This document shows positions 39,428 through 49,859 of a stretch of 64,000 bases of DNA, piece by piece. Each line of letters starts with the position of its first letter. Within the stretch, counting starts at the first letter, position 1. A program made the translations under genes and the position numbers. Source of the DNA: Sternotherus odoratus (Eukaryota > Chordata > Testudines > Kinosternidae); contig JAVMKO010000003.1 in the NCBI GenBank assembly GCA_032164245.1, positions 31,495,390 through 31,559,389 on the forward strand, in the 5' to 3' direction. The notes beneath the pieces were generated by a model, which saw nothing but the letters and a program-made list of their open reading frames with translations, searched no databases and was not told the DNA's origin.

Positions 39428-40160
39428 TCATAGACATTAAGGTCAGAAGGGACCATTATGATTATCTAGTCTGATCTCCCGCACAATGCAGGCCACAAAA
39501 TCTTACCCACCCACTCCTGCAATAAACCTCTCACCTATGTCTGAGCTATTGAAGTCCTCAAACTATGGTTTAAAGACTTCAAGGTGCAGAGAATCCTCCA
39601 GCAAGTGACCCATGCCCCATGCTGCAGAGAAAAGCAAAACCCCCCCAGGCCCACTGCCAATCTGCCCGGGAGGAAAATTCCTTCCCGACCCCAAATATGG
39701 AGATCAGCTAAACCCTGAGCATGTGGGCAAGACTCACCATCCAGACACCCAGGAAAGAATTCTCTGTGGTAACTCAGATCCCAACTCATCTAGCATCCCA
39801 TTACAGGCCATTGGGCATATTTACTGTTAATAGTCCAAGATCAATTAATTGTCAAAATTAGGCTATTCCATCATACCATCCCCATCCATAAACTTATCAA
39901 GCTTAGTCTTGAAACCAGATATGTCTTTTGCGCCCCCCCCCCCCCCCTTGGAAGGCTGTTTCAGAACTTCACTCCTCTTATGTTTAGACACCTTCTTCTA
40001 ATTTCAAGTCTAAACTTCCTGATGGCCAGTTTATATCCATTTGTTCTGGTGTCCACATTGGTGCTGATCTTAAATAATTCCTCTCCCTCCCTGGTATTTA
40101 TCCCTCTGATATATTTATAGAGAGACATCATATCTTCCCTCAACCTTCTTTCGTTTAGGC

Positions 40161-41125
40161 CAGGGGTCTCCAAACTACGGCCCGCGGGCCGGATGCGGCC
40201 CGCGAGGCCCTCTCATCCGGCCCGTGGAGATCTTTTTGTCTACCGCACTTCCGGTAGCGGCGTCACTTCCGCCTGGCCCTGCGCGCGCCCGTCGCTCGGG
40301 CTCCCGCTCTCGCCCTCGCGGCGTCTCGCTTCCGCGCCCTCCCGCCGGGCGCGGTGAACCAATCGGGACGCAGGGCGCGGTGAACCAATCGGGACGCGCC
40401 CTGACGCGGACGGGCAGCGCCGGGAGCCAATGGGCGCGAGGCACCGGGCCGGGGGACGGGGCTAGGACTGGGGAGGTGATGGTCGGGGGGGGGGGTTCGG
40501 AAGGGGTCCTGGGGGGTTCTTGGGGCTGGGCGGGGGTCCTGAGGGGTTCTTGGGGGAGGAGGTCCAGGGGGGCTGGGCGGGGGTCCTGGGGGGTTCTTGG
40601 GGGAGGGAGTCCAGGGGGGCTGGGCAGGGGTCCTAGGGAGGGTCCTGGGGCCGTTGGGTGGGGGTCCTTGGGGGGGCTGGGCGGGGGTCCTGGGGGTTTC
40701 TTGTGGGAGGGGGGCTGGGCGGGGGTCCTAGGGAGGGTCCTGGGGCGGTTGGGCGGGGGTCCTTGGGGTGGTTCTCTCCAGATACCCCCTAACCCCCCCC
40801 AAGACCTCACCCCCCCATCTAAACCCCGCTGCTCCTTTGCCCCTGACACCCCCTCCCCCTAATCACCCCCCGGGACCCCACCCCCATCCAACCCCATCTG
40901 CTCTGACCCCTATCCACCCCCCTGCTCCCCCTGGGACTCGCACAAACTCCCCCCTGTTCTTCGCCCCCCGAGACCCTCTGAGACCCTATTAATATTAAAT
41001 AAATAATTAAAAACAACATCCATGTTTTGATTCTTTTTTATTTGGACCTCGAGTGTGTTGTCGGCCCCCGAACTGCTATTTGATAGTTAATGCGGCCCTC
41101 GGGCTGAAAAGTTTGGAGACCCCTG
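40161..41125 (+). mobile_element. complete non-autonomous hAT-type transposon nested in CR1
   Basis: Ends CAGGGGTCTCCAAAC and GTTTGGAGACCCCTG are perfect 15-bp inverted repeats, flanked by a perfect 8-bp duplication GTTTAGGC (40153-40160 and 41126-41133). The left 300 bp is very CpG-rich. The interior 40480-40790 is a G-rich minisatellite with units such as GGGGGTCCTGGGGGGTTCTT. Long open frames on both strands (40175-40862) are Gly/Arg or Pro-rich artefacts of this composition. No transposase. Confidence 0.92.
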
Positions 41126-42060
41126 GTTTAGGCTAAAAAAGCCAAGCTCTTTGAGTCTGCTTTCAAAAGACAGGTTTTCCAGTTCCTCAGTCTAGTAGCC
41201 CTTCTCTGTACCTATTCCAGTTTGAATTCATCCTTCTTAAACATGGAAGACCAGAACTGCACACAGTATTCCAGACGGGGTCTCACCAGTGGCTTGTATA
41301 ATGGTATTAACGCCTCCTTATCTCTACTGGAATTTCCTCACCTGATGCATCCCAAGGCAGCGTTAGCTCTTTTCACAACCAAATCACACTGGTGGCTCAT
41401 AATCATCCTGTGATCAACCAATACTCTGAGGTCCTTCTCCTTCTCCATTACTTCCAATGGATGCGTCCCCAGCTTATAACTAAAATTCTTGTTATTAATC
41501 CCTAAATGCATGACCTTACACTTCTCACTATTACATTTCATCCTGTTACTTTTACTCCAGTTTACGGGGTCATCCAGATCTTCCTGTATGATATCCCAGT
41601 CCTTCTCAGTATTGGCAATACCTCCCAGCTTTGTGTCATCTGCAAACTTTATTAGCACACTCCCACTTTTTGTACTAAGGTCAGTAATAAAAAGATTAAA
41701 TAAGATTGGTCCCAAAACCGATCCCTGAGGAACTCCTCTGGTAACCTCCCTTTAGCCTGACAGTTCACCTTTCAGCATGACCCACTGTAATCTCCCCTTT
41801 AACCAGTTCCTTATCAACCTTTCAATTTTCATATTGATCCCCATCTTTTCCAATTTAACTGAACCAAATGCCTTACTGAAATCAAGGTAGATTAGATCCA
41901 CTGTGTTTCCTTTGTCCAAAAAAATCTGTTACCTTCTCAAAGAAGGAGATCAGGTTGGTTTGGCATGATTTACCTTTTGTGAAACCTTGTTGTATTTTAT
42001 CCCAATTACCATTGACCTCAATGTCCTTAACTACTCTCTCCTTCAAAACTTTTTACTGTA

Positions 42061-43791
42061 AACCTTTGAAAAATCACAATGTGCACATGCTCAATAGAGC
42101 CTTGTTAGAATTTGACAGCTAAATTATTTCTGAGCATGTTCCATCCCCACACAGCTCCCATGTGCTGACTGATTGGGTGTATGCCATCCCTACAGAGCAA
42201 CTGAGTATACACCAGCACAGACCTGTAGCAACAGGGCAGGACTTTCCCTGTAAGCTTCCAGGCACAAGACCGGGAAGCAAGGATCTCTCTCCTGTGCTCT
42301 CACTTCCCAGGAAGTAGAAAGCAGAAGGGAGGAAACAGTCTCACTCTGATGCAGAGGGATGAGGAGGATGGGAGCAGGAGGAATAGGGTAGGCTAGGAGC
42401 AGAGTGCAGGATGGTGAAGTAGAAGAGCCAGGAAGCAGAGGGAAATAGGAACAGAGGGGAAGGAACCAGGGGCACAGAAACATGCTGTGCAGAAGGATCT
42501 GTAACCACTAGAGAACATCCTCTTCCCGGCCTGGAATTACACTCAGGGTTCTGAGTTTCAGTATTATTTTGTTGTCAGCAAATAGCTGTCAAACCCACTG
42601 ACAAAATATTTATCTCCGCCCCATTTAGTGGTTGCTCCACATACTGAATGACAATATTGTCAAAAATGTCCTCCAGTGCCTAATGTGATTTAATAGTTAT
42701 CATTTACGATATTCAATTTAGTGGTTATCATAACTGTTTTGTTGTACGTGGTCACTCACAAGGTGCCATTAAAAAAAATCAATCTCTCACTTGGCAGACA
42801 ATAGACTCAATCCTCCTCTGAATTAAGCAAATAGGAGTCTTGCCAGTGAGTTCACCAGAAGCAGAAGCAAAATTAGGCAAAGCTCACCACTAGACAAACC
42901 TCAGCTTCCTTCAGAGACCACTAGTCACAAAGACAGTCTTGGACAGTAGAGTGTGAGTTAGATTTCTTTTGCATTTTGTTTGCATGTCCTTATTCCAATG
43001 TCAGTGTTATTGTGTAGTGTGTAAGCAACAGGATGCTACAAGCAAATTCAGGAATTTATAGTCGAGCAAGCAGAGTTATACACTATGGCATTAAGTTAAG
43101 TTCCTACCTGAACACAGGAAAACTTCATTAATTTTAATTAATGACTTGGAGACCTATTGTAAATTATTGAACAAACAAAAAGGCATAGGGGGAAAAAAGA
43201 AGCAAGGATGCTGCATCACAAAATATACGGTGTTCATTTATTTTATTTATTGGTTTTTATTCAAATTACAAAAACATCTAAGCAGAGCTCTAGGTGATGT
43301 ATAATCCTTGTTAGTGCATGAAAAACTCAATAGATCAAAAATATCACAGAACGATAAAAAAGGCCATTTAATTCCAATAATGTATAAGAAGTCATAGTCT
43401 CCCGGTTGCAGTATATTTTGTAAATATAATGGAGTGTCAGTTACATGAAACCACACTACAATACATGGCCATTAAATCTTTGTGTTAGCAAGCAGGCTGC
43501 CATTCTGTGTGTGAGGAAAATTGGTTTATATGTAGACTGGTGGCCTGAGAATTAGTGATTTTTTACGAAGTTCTTTAAAAATTAATTTTGTGATTTGGAA
43601 AGAAAAAATGGAATCTGGAGATGAAAAGAGAATTCAGAACAGCAAGTTAAAAGCAGACTGATTTTCACAGTGTGTTGGAAGGCTGACTTGAGAAAAACAA
43701 TTGTCCATTCATGTCCCTCATTTTTTTCCTTTGTAACTATAGGCTCTCAGTATACGAGTCCTGAGAGGATTTCAGCTATCCCTCTTCAATC
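42061..43791. other. intergenic DNA, no gene seen
   Basis: Around 42070-42180 a sequence containing CACAATGTGCACATGCTC may be a fragment of another dispersed element. A purine-rich stretch occurs at 42320-42480. No recognisable gene. Confidence 0.4.
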
Positions 43792-45155
43792 ACTCCTGAG
43801 GGCATTCTGCACCAAAAAATTAAAAATTCTCCACCAAAAAATTAAAATTTTGTGCACAATATTTTAAAATTCGGCAAGTTTCATCTGTCAGTTAATAAAT
43901 GCAGCGGCACCAGCATGGCAGTAGGTTAGGTGACCAGATGTCCTGATTTTATAGGGACAGTCCCGATTTTGGGGTCTTTTTCTTACATAGGCTCCTATTA
44001 CCCCCCACGATTCCCTATCCAGATTTTTCACACTTGCTGTCTAGTCACCATAAGAGAGGAGCACAGGCACTGGCTGCACGAAGGTGGGAGGTCCCCCTGC
44101 AGCCTCCCCACTCCCCAGCACTGGGTCATAGAGTCAGTGATGAGGCTGCACCCGACCCTGAGACAGCACAAGGCCTGAGCCTGCCCCAGAAACATACCAG
44201 GGGCCCTGTGTGCCAGGTTCACCAGGTAAGAGTGGGCAGGCTCAGCCAGGCAGGATCCAAGTGTGGAGGGGTTCAGTATGGGGGTGATCCAGGTGTGGCG
44301 TGAGAGGATTCCATGTGGGACAATCTGGGTGCAGGCAGCTCAGTGGGGGGTCTAGGTGTGGGGGAATCGGGATGCACAGAGGCTTGTTTAAGGAGCGGTT
44401 CCAAAGTCTCCAGTGAGACTCTTCGGGGGCTTCCAGGTGAAAGTGGTCTGGGAGCAGCTAGTTGGGGGTCAGCGGCATTGGGGTCTGGATGTGGGAGCTG
44501 AGGGTGCTGCAGAGGGGTGGGGCTTATTAGGGTGGGGATTCACGTGCAAGGAGCTCATTGGGGAGTGGTCTGTGTGCAGGGGTCTAGGGCAAAGGGGTTG
44601 AGGTTCAATGGAGTGGGTTTGGGTATGGAGGCTAAGGGAGTTCTGGATGTACGAGGTGAGGCTTTGCAGAGGTGTCTGGTTATGGGAGGTCAGGATGCAT
44701 GGGGCTTGGGCGGATGGGGGATCAGCTCCCCATACAGTGTTCTGTCCCCCAACAACTGAAGAGCGATGGGGGCAGGAAGCAGGAGAGGATGCTGAGTTTC
44801 CTGCAGGTGAGGAGGTTTCTTGGTGTGGGTCTGACACAACCTCAGCCACTCCTTGTAGGGGAAGAGGAAGTCTGGTCCTCTCCTGCCTCCAATCCAGCTG
44901 GGACTAGCAGCTGATTCTGGCTCAGGGTGGAAGCCACTGGCTGGGGTGTTCCCAGCCCTGCAGTGATTTACGTCTCTGATTAATACTCCAGATGCCTGGA
45001 ACAATTTACTTGTGCACTAGGAAGTGGTGTGTGACTGCTCTTGCAGCTTCCCTTTGCTTCCCCATCAGAAAGTCTTTTCTGCAGGGAAGCAAAAAAAAAT
45101 CTGCAGGAGGCATGAATTCTGCACACGTGCAGTGATGCAAAATTCCCCAAGGAGT
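43792..45155 (+). mobile_element. chelonian small DNA-type element, copy C, with G-rich internal tandem tract
   Basis: The left end CACTCCTGAGGGCATTCTGC and right end ATTCCCCAAGGAGT are inverted and match the element at 8360-9357. The AT-rich left segment contains AAAAAATTAAAAATTCT twice. The middle, 44220-44720, is a degenerate G-rich tandem array (GGTGTGG, AGCTCATTGGGG). The small TA-type element at 43927-44051 is inserted near the left end. Overlapping open frames in the G-rich tract are spurious. Confidence 0.65.
43927..44051. mobile_element. small element with GGTGACCAGATG ends
   Basis: Starts TTAGGTGACCAGATGTCC and ends CTTGCTGTCTAGTCACCA; the ends are inverted repeats. The interior is CGATTTTGGGGTC and CACGATTCCCTATCC. 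Relatives occur near 51680-51707 (CATCTGGTCACCCTAG) and at 60546 (TAGGGTGACCAGACAGC). Confidence 0.6.
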
Positions 45156-45779
45156 ATTAAATATACCAGTCCAACAGCTTCTGTGACTGAGGAAAAGAGT
45201 CAGGGGAAATCTAACTTCCAGGTGGCATTGTGCCATGTCCAATAACACTTCTCTGATGAGAATTGTATAATTTAGTATCTTCCAGGTAGGATGTGGAAAA
45301 GACCTTGCAGGTATCTCAGTTCTCATCTCTGAAAATTAAATATGTGTTCTGTTTTCCTCTCTAAAAAAGAGTTCAGCGATGAGTTAGGGCTCACTTTTGT
45401 GGACTTTCAAAGCACCAGTAAGGGATCACTTCCCAGATGCTACTAATAGTCACTGCTTGAGGAGAGAATCAAAATAGAGAAGCAAAAGGGACTGTTAGGG
45501 TTCCTAGTTGGAATTCCAGCAGAGTATGGAGGACAGTGGCTGCTCCCTGTCATCTGTATCTTCATTCTCAAGTTCTTTTGATATCAGTTTCCTGCTAGAA
45601 ATAGACACTCCACCCACTAGGCTGTATCAATATAATTTCTGTGCTGTCCATCTCTTTCTTACTTTGAATTAGTAATCTCTGTGCTGAGTAATGCTAGAGA
45701 GATACGTAAAGAGAAACAACAGTTGAAGTTTACAGTTTGGATTTAGTGTCACATATAAAAAATAAAATAAAAATCACTG

Positions 45780-46035
45780 GCAGTGGCTAAGAAAACGAAC
45801 TAAAGCTACTCCATTAGAAATGCTGCAGTGGCACAGCTGTAGCTACAATAGCAGTTCAGTGTAGACACTCACTACAGCAATGGGAAGGGCGCTCCCTCTC
45901 GCTCCCTGTTGATTCTTCCATCAACCTAGCAATGTCTTCCCCAGGGCTTAACTACATTGTTCAGGGTGTGGATTTTTCACACCCTGAGGGATTTCGCTGG
46001 GTTGACATAACTTTTTAGTGGAGACCTGACCTCTG
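45780..46035. mobile_element. small element with GTGTGGATTTTTCACACC core
   Basis: Contains the palindrome GGTGTGGATTTTTCACACC near 45963 and the end TTTTTAGTGGAGACCTGACC near 46029. Structure and ends resemble chelonian Harbinger-like miniature elements. The left boundary is unclear. Confidence 0.45.
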
Positions 46036-46070
46036 TCACAGGAATACAAATGCATGTTAGAAATTCATAT

Positions 46071-46150
46071 AGAATCATAGAAACATAGGGCTAGAAGGGA
46101 TCTTAAAGTCACCTAGTCCAGTCCAAGTCCAGCCCCCTGCGATAAGGCAG
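46071..46150 (-). mobile_element. CR1 3' tail fragment (antisense)
   Basis: ATAGAATCATAGAAACATAG followed by GGCTAGAAGGGATCTTA and AGTCCAGCCCCCTGC is the reverse complement of a CR1 3' end. Only about 80 bases are recognisable. Confidence 0.7.
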
Positions 46151-46684
46151 GACCCTTAAACCATGATGTCCCAATCGCCACATGGCTTTCTTCTAAGAAC
46201 GTCTGTGTCCATGTCCCCATCACTATTGTGACTGTGCTGTCGTCGCTTCCTCAGCTGGTTTTGCCCGTTCTGCAAATACTGCTGGATAATGCGAGAGGTA
46301 TTTATAGTGGTCACAACTGCAGCGCTGAGCTGAGTGGGGCATGCTTGTTGTGATATGGTGCGAAATGATTGTCTGCCGTACTTTGCACAGAGGAAGGGGA
46401 AACTGATGAGATGCGCCCAGGAAAACCCACGAGAATGTTTTTGCCCCATCATGCACTGGGAGTTAAACCCAGAATTCCAATGGGTGGTGGAGACTGCGGG
46501 AACAGTGGGATAGCTACCCACAGTGCACCACTACGAGAGTCGATGCTAGCCTCGGTACTATGAACACACTCTGCCAACTTAGCACATTTAGTGGAGACAC
46601 ACATAATCAAATGTATGCAATCTGTTCCGAAAAATCGGCTTCTATAAATTCAATATAATTTTGTACTGTAGACATACCCTTAGT
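46150..46684 (-). mobile_element. Harbinger-like relic fragment
   Basis: The minus-strand frame contains LRKRRQHSH and DMDTDVLRRKPCGDWDIMV, resembling the N-terminal part of Harbinger-derived proteins common in turtle genomes. The right end GTACTGTAGACATACCCTTAG carries the inverted-repeat type (GGTATGTCTACA) with a terminal TTA, the usual Harbinger target. The frame is not continuous and no catalytic core was seen. Confidence 0.45.
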
Positions 46685-46780
46685 GATACACAGAAAATAA
46701 ATTAGTGTAGTGTTTTTGCTTTCACACAAGATGGCAGTAAAGTGACATGGAGAAGCAGCATTTCTCTAGACCTGTAAGTA

Positions 46781-47082
46781 CAGTAGACTCTCGATTTTCC
46801 AGGATCGGGTTAACCAGGATGTGGATTAACCAGGATGTCAAAAACAAAATATGCGTAACTCGCTGGGCCGGCTCTGGCTTTGTTGCCGCCCCAAGCACAC
46901 ACCAAAAAAAACCCCACCAGGGTGCAGGGCAGCCAGTGAACCAACACCCCCTCCGCCCAGCGCAGGGTGGTTTGTGAACCAATGTCCTCCTTCCCATATT
47001 TCCTATGGATGGTGATTATCTGGGATTTTATTAACCAGGATTAATTTTTTCCCTATCATCCTGGATAATCGAGAGTCTACTG
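46781..47082 (+). mobile_element. Tigger/pogo-like miniature element, copy 1
   Basis: The element starts CAGTAGACTCTCGATTTTCC and ends GGATAATCGAGAGTCTACTG, near-perfect inverted repeats flanked by TA on each side (46779-46780 and 47083-47084), as in Tc1/mariner-type insertion. Internal repeats TTAACCAGGATG and TATTAACCAGGATT are seen. A second copy in opposite orientation is at 58612-58880 in the CLN8 intron. Confidence 0.82.
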
Positions 47083-47126
47083 TATAAGGTGTTTTTTTAC
47101 TTTCTTCCTTTTTTGTTGTTATTTCT

Positions 47127-47555
47127 TAGGGCTCTCGACTAATGGCAGTTCTCTCATGCGATTAATTCAGAAAAATTAATCTTGATTTAAAAAAATAATC
47201 GCACTGTTAAACAATAGACTACCAATTGAAATGTATTAAATATTTTTGGATTTTTTTTACATTTTCAAATATATTGATTTCAATTACAACACAATACAAA
47301 GTGCATAGTGTTCACTTTATATTACTTTTGAGTACAAATATTTGCACTCTAAAAATGGTAAACAAAATAAAGGTTTTTTTCAATTCAGCTCACACAATTA
47401 CTGAAGTGCAATCTCTTTATTGTGAAAGTGTAACTTACAAATGTAAATATTTTTTTTTATTATACAAGGGCACTCAAAACCAAAACAATGTAAAACTAGA
47501 GCCCACAAGTCACTCAGTCCTACTTCTTGCCAGTGATAACACAGACAGCTGAGAT
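47127..47555 (+). repeat. AT-rich interspersed repeat (TAATCGCACTGTTAAACAAT type)
   Basis: Begins TTAGGGCTCTCGACTAATGG with internal ATGCGATTAAT and TAATCGCACTGTTAAACAAT, then AATATATTGATTTCAATTAC and GTGCAATCTCTTTATTGTG. This matches a repeat frequent in turtle and crocodilian genomes as remembered; its class is not certain. Open frames in it are chance. Confidence 0.5.
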
Positions 47556-47689
47556 CTCACGGTAGCATGTGTAAAGGCAAAATGCAACACTTAACAGAGG
47601 CAGCATTGTACACACCACACAGAGCAATGCTTCACCCATACTAAAGACAAGCACAGTCTACACAACAGCCGATTTTGTCTGTCCCAAAG

Positions 47690-48880
47690 CGGGCGCACAT
47701 AACCAATGGGAGCCCCAAAATGGTGAGTACGCACAGGGTCAAGGGGAACTGATCATTTCACGGCCATACTGCCCTCTGGGCTTCTGTGCCTTGATGAGAG
47801 CCAACAGCTGCAGGGGGCCCCTATCTGAACAGCGTCCCCTCATTTTCCACACCAGTTTGTCCTGAGGGTGACCTGGGAAGCAAGGGAGGGTCTTCTACTA
47901 CAATGTGGCTTCCACCCCGGTCCATGTGCTGCTTGCCTGTGTGCAGCAATGGTCCTCCCACCCCTCATGACCCAGTGGCATGGAATGTTAGCCTGACTGG
48001 AACAAGGAGCACAGTAGCGCTCCCAAGGAACCTGCGCAAGCGCATTGCCCAGCTTCTGCATGAGACCTTTGAAGAGATCACTGAGGCCGATTACCACGAT
48101 GTGAGAGAGAACATCAACGCCCTATTCCACATCCTGCCCTAATCCTCCCTGCCCCAAGAACCTGCACCAAATAACTTCTTTCCCAAAATAAAAGCCACTT
48201 ACTAGGCACCTCCTCTGGTGTTTGTCCTTCCCAAGCACCATCCGCTGCAACTGGCTACCTTCCTCCTCGCTTGAGAACAGCTCCTGGCTAGGGATGACAG
48301 GGTGTCTTCCTCCTCCTGTTCCTGTCCTGTTGAACTGGGCTCTGAAATATCCATGGTGGTCCTTGAAGTGGAGGTGGAGGTATTGTGTCCAGTTCTTCAT
48401 AGAACGGCAGGTCGCGGGGGCAGCACTGGAGCGGCGGTTTGCCTTGCGGGCTTTGTGGTAGGCATTCCACAGCTTCTTCACTTTAACCCTGCAATTCTGT
48501 GCAATGCTGTGCATCCCGGTCATGGCCCCTTCCCATCATGTCCCTTGATATCTGCCCGAAGGTATCATAATTCCTAGGGCTGGAGCACAGCTGGGACTGG
48601 ACAGTTTCCTCCCCTCAAACACTGATGAGGTCCAGCACCTCGCCATTGCTCCATACTGGGGATCACCTTGCCTGTGGAGGCATGGTCACCTGGAAAGATG
48701 CACTGAGAGCACTCCACAGCTGGCTGAGCAAACAGGAAGAGGATTTTCAAAATTCCCAGAGAATTTAAAGGGTGGGTCTGACGGTTGGTCATCTGAGGGC
48801 AGGGCAGTAGAGTTCAGAGTAATGACCAGAGTGGCTAGAACATGTAGGACACTTCTGGAGGTTGATCACAGCGCATTAAC
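47690..48880 (-). pseudogene. relic of a transposon-derived Myb/SANT-like gene
   Basis: Minus-strand translation gives fragments in two or more frames: EETVQSQLCSSPRNYDTFG with RDMMGRGHDRDAQ (about 48500-48660), CRVKVKKLWNAYHKARKANR (48398-48490) and QELFSSEEEGSQLQ (about 48250). Together these resemble the Myb/SANT-like DNA-binding proteins (MSANTD type) carried by or derived from Harbinger transposons. Shifts break the frame between fragments, so it is dead. A plus-strand frame at 47903-48142 (RIAQLLHETFEEITEADYHD) also looks coding-like, so the relic may hold a second gene in the opposite direction. Confidence 0.55.
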
Positions 48881-49254
48881 AGACCAGGGCCTGCAGACTG
48901 GTGCTGCGGCGCTCCAGCAGGGGCGCATCAAATATTATTCCACTCAGCAAGGTGGATTATCAGAAGTACTCTAGCCACCGAGTCAAAGCGCTCCAGTGTG
49001 GACATGTCATGGTTGTGAGTTAGGGTGCCCAGGGCTGCTTTAATGCACTCTAACTTGCAAGTGTAGCCAACCCCTTTGCCTACTTAAAGGCTGAGTATTA
49101 ATCACTGCTAGCTGTAGCCTTATTTGAACCCCTGCACCAGGTAAATTTCACACTGTGAGTGTTATGAAAAAGTGTGGTCTTGGAAGCTACTGATCAGGGC
49201 TATCTCACTGTCCCACTTTGGCTTGGCTTCTTAAAAATTCCTAATAATTAAAGG

Positions 49255-49458
49255 TTTAAGATTAGCAGCGGGTGTTAGTCTGTATCCGTAAATAAAATGA
49301 GGAATACTTTGTAGCACCTTAGAGACTAACCAGTTTATTTCAGCATAATCTTTCATGGGCTATAGCTCCGATGAAGTGAGCTATAGCCCACAAAAGCTTA
49401 TGCTGAAATAAACTGGTTAGTCTCTAAGGTGCTACAAAGTCTTTCTCATTTTATTTAC
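49255..49458 (+). repeat. snap-back repeat, copy 4, with a paralogous empty site
   Basis: Leader 49255-49287 (GGGTGTTAGTCTGTATCC) precedes arms 49288-49368 and 49378-49458 with a nine-base loop; arms share AGAGACTAACCAGTTTATTT. Flanks TAATAATTAAAGG (49242-49254) and TAAGAATTAAAGG (49459-49471) match at 12 of 13. The duplicate copy near 53878 reads TTAATTAAAGGGACA uninterrupted, the empty site. Confidence 0.9.
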
Positions 49459-49508
49459 TAAGAATTAAAGGGACAGTGTTAGGTTGTTTAAGCCCCAGAT
49501 TTAAGTGA

Positions 49509-49690
49509 AAGAAAAAAAAGAAAGAAAGAAAGAAAGAAAAGATTAATTTAATCTTAATTTTTTTAAAATCTTAATTAAATTAATAATTAATTATTAATAT
49601 TGATACATTAATTATTTAATTAAATTAAATAATTTAATTAATTTTAAAAAGTTTAAGATTAAGTTTAAGATTTTTTTTAAAAAAAATAAA
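49509..49690. repeat. (GAAA)n and AT-rich self-complementary tract
   Basis: GAAA microsatellite at about 49509-49540 followed by about 130 bp of almost pure A/T built from TTAATTAAATTA-type blocks, with inverted similarity between its ends (TTTAATCTTAATTTTTTT ... AAGTTTAAGATT). Absent from copy 2 of the duplication. Confidence 0.75.
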
Positions 49691-49859
49691 AAAAGCAAGA
49701 ACCCGAACAGGGCAGCATTTTGCTAGGGCATAAAATACCCAAAGTGAAACTGGAAGGAGACTAATTGGGAGACACACCCTGTGCAATGTTTTATTAGAGG
49801 TCGCTACTGGGAGGTTGTTCGCCCTTTTACTTCCTGCAGCACAAAGCATTGGCTGTACC

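Larger units (their letters stand above)
39177..42060 (-). mobile_element. antisense CR1 LINE interrupted by a fold-back and a hAT element
   Basis: Read on the minus strand, the CR1 runs from about 42060 to its 3' tail (TCATAGACTTTAAG) at 39177. Coding fragments are [12 protein letters not shown] with KFADDTKLGGI (41338-41715, FADD box intact) and LREDMMSLYKYIRGI (39961-40173), with the 3' UTR at 39428-39850. Frames are broken and the 5' end is truncated. The fold-back at 39191-39427 sits in the tail and the hAT at 40161-41125 sits in the reverse-transcriptase 3' part, so both inserted after the CR1. Confidence 0.88.

Noticed and set aside
40175..40862. Open frames of 212 and 224 codons on opposite strands
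   Set aside because: They coincide with the CpG- and G-rich core of the nested hAT element and have minisatellite composition, with no domain.
44034..44914. Several overlapping frames in a G-rich region
   Set aside because: They sit in the degenerate tandem core of a dispersed element and change frame without any domain.
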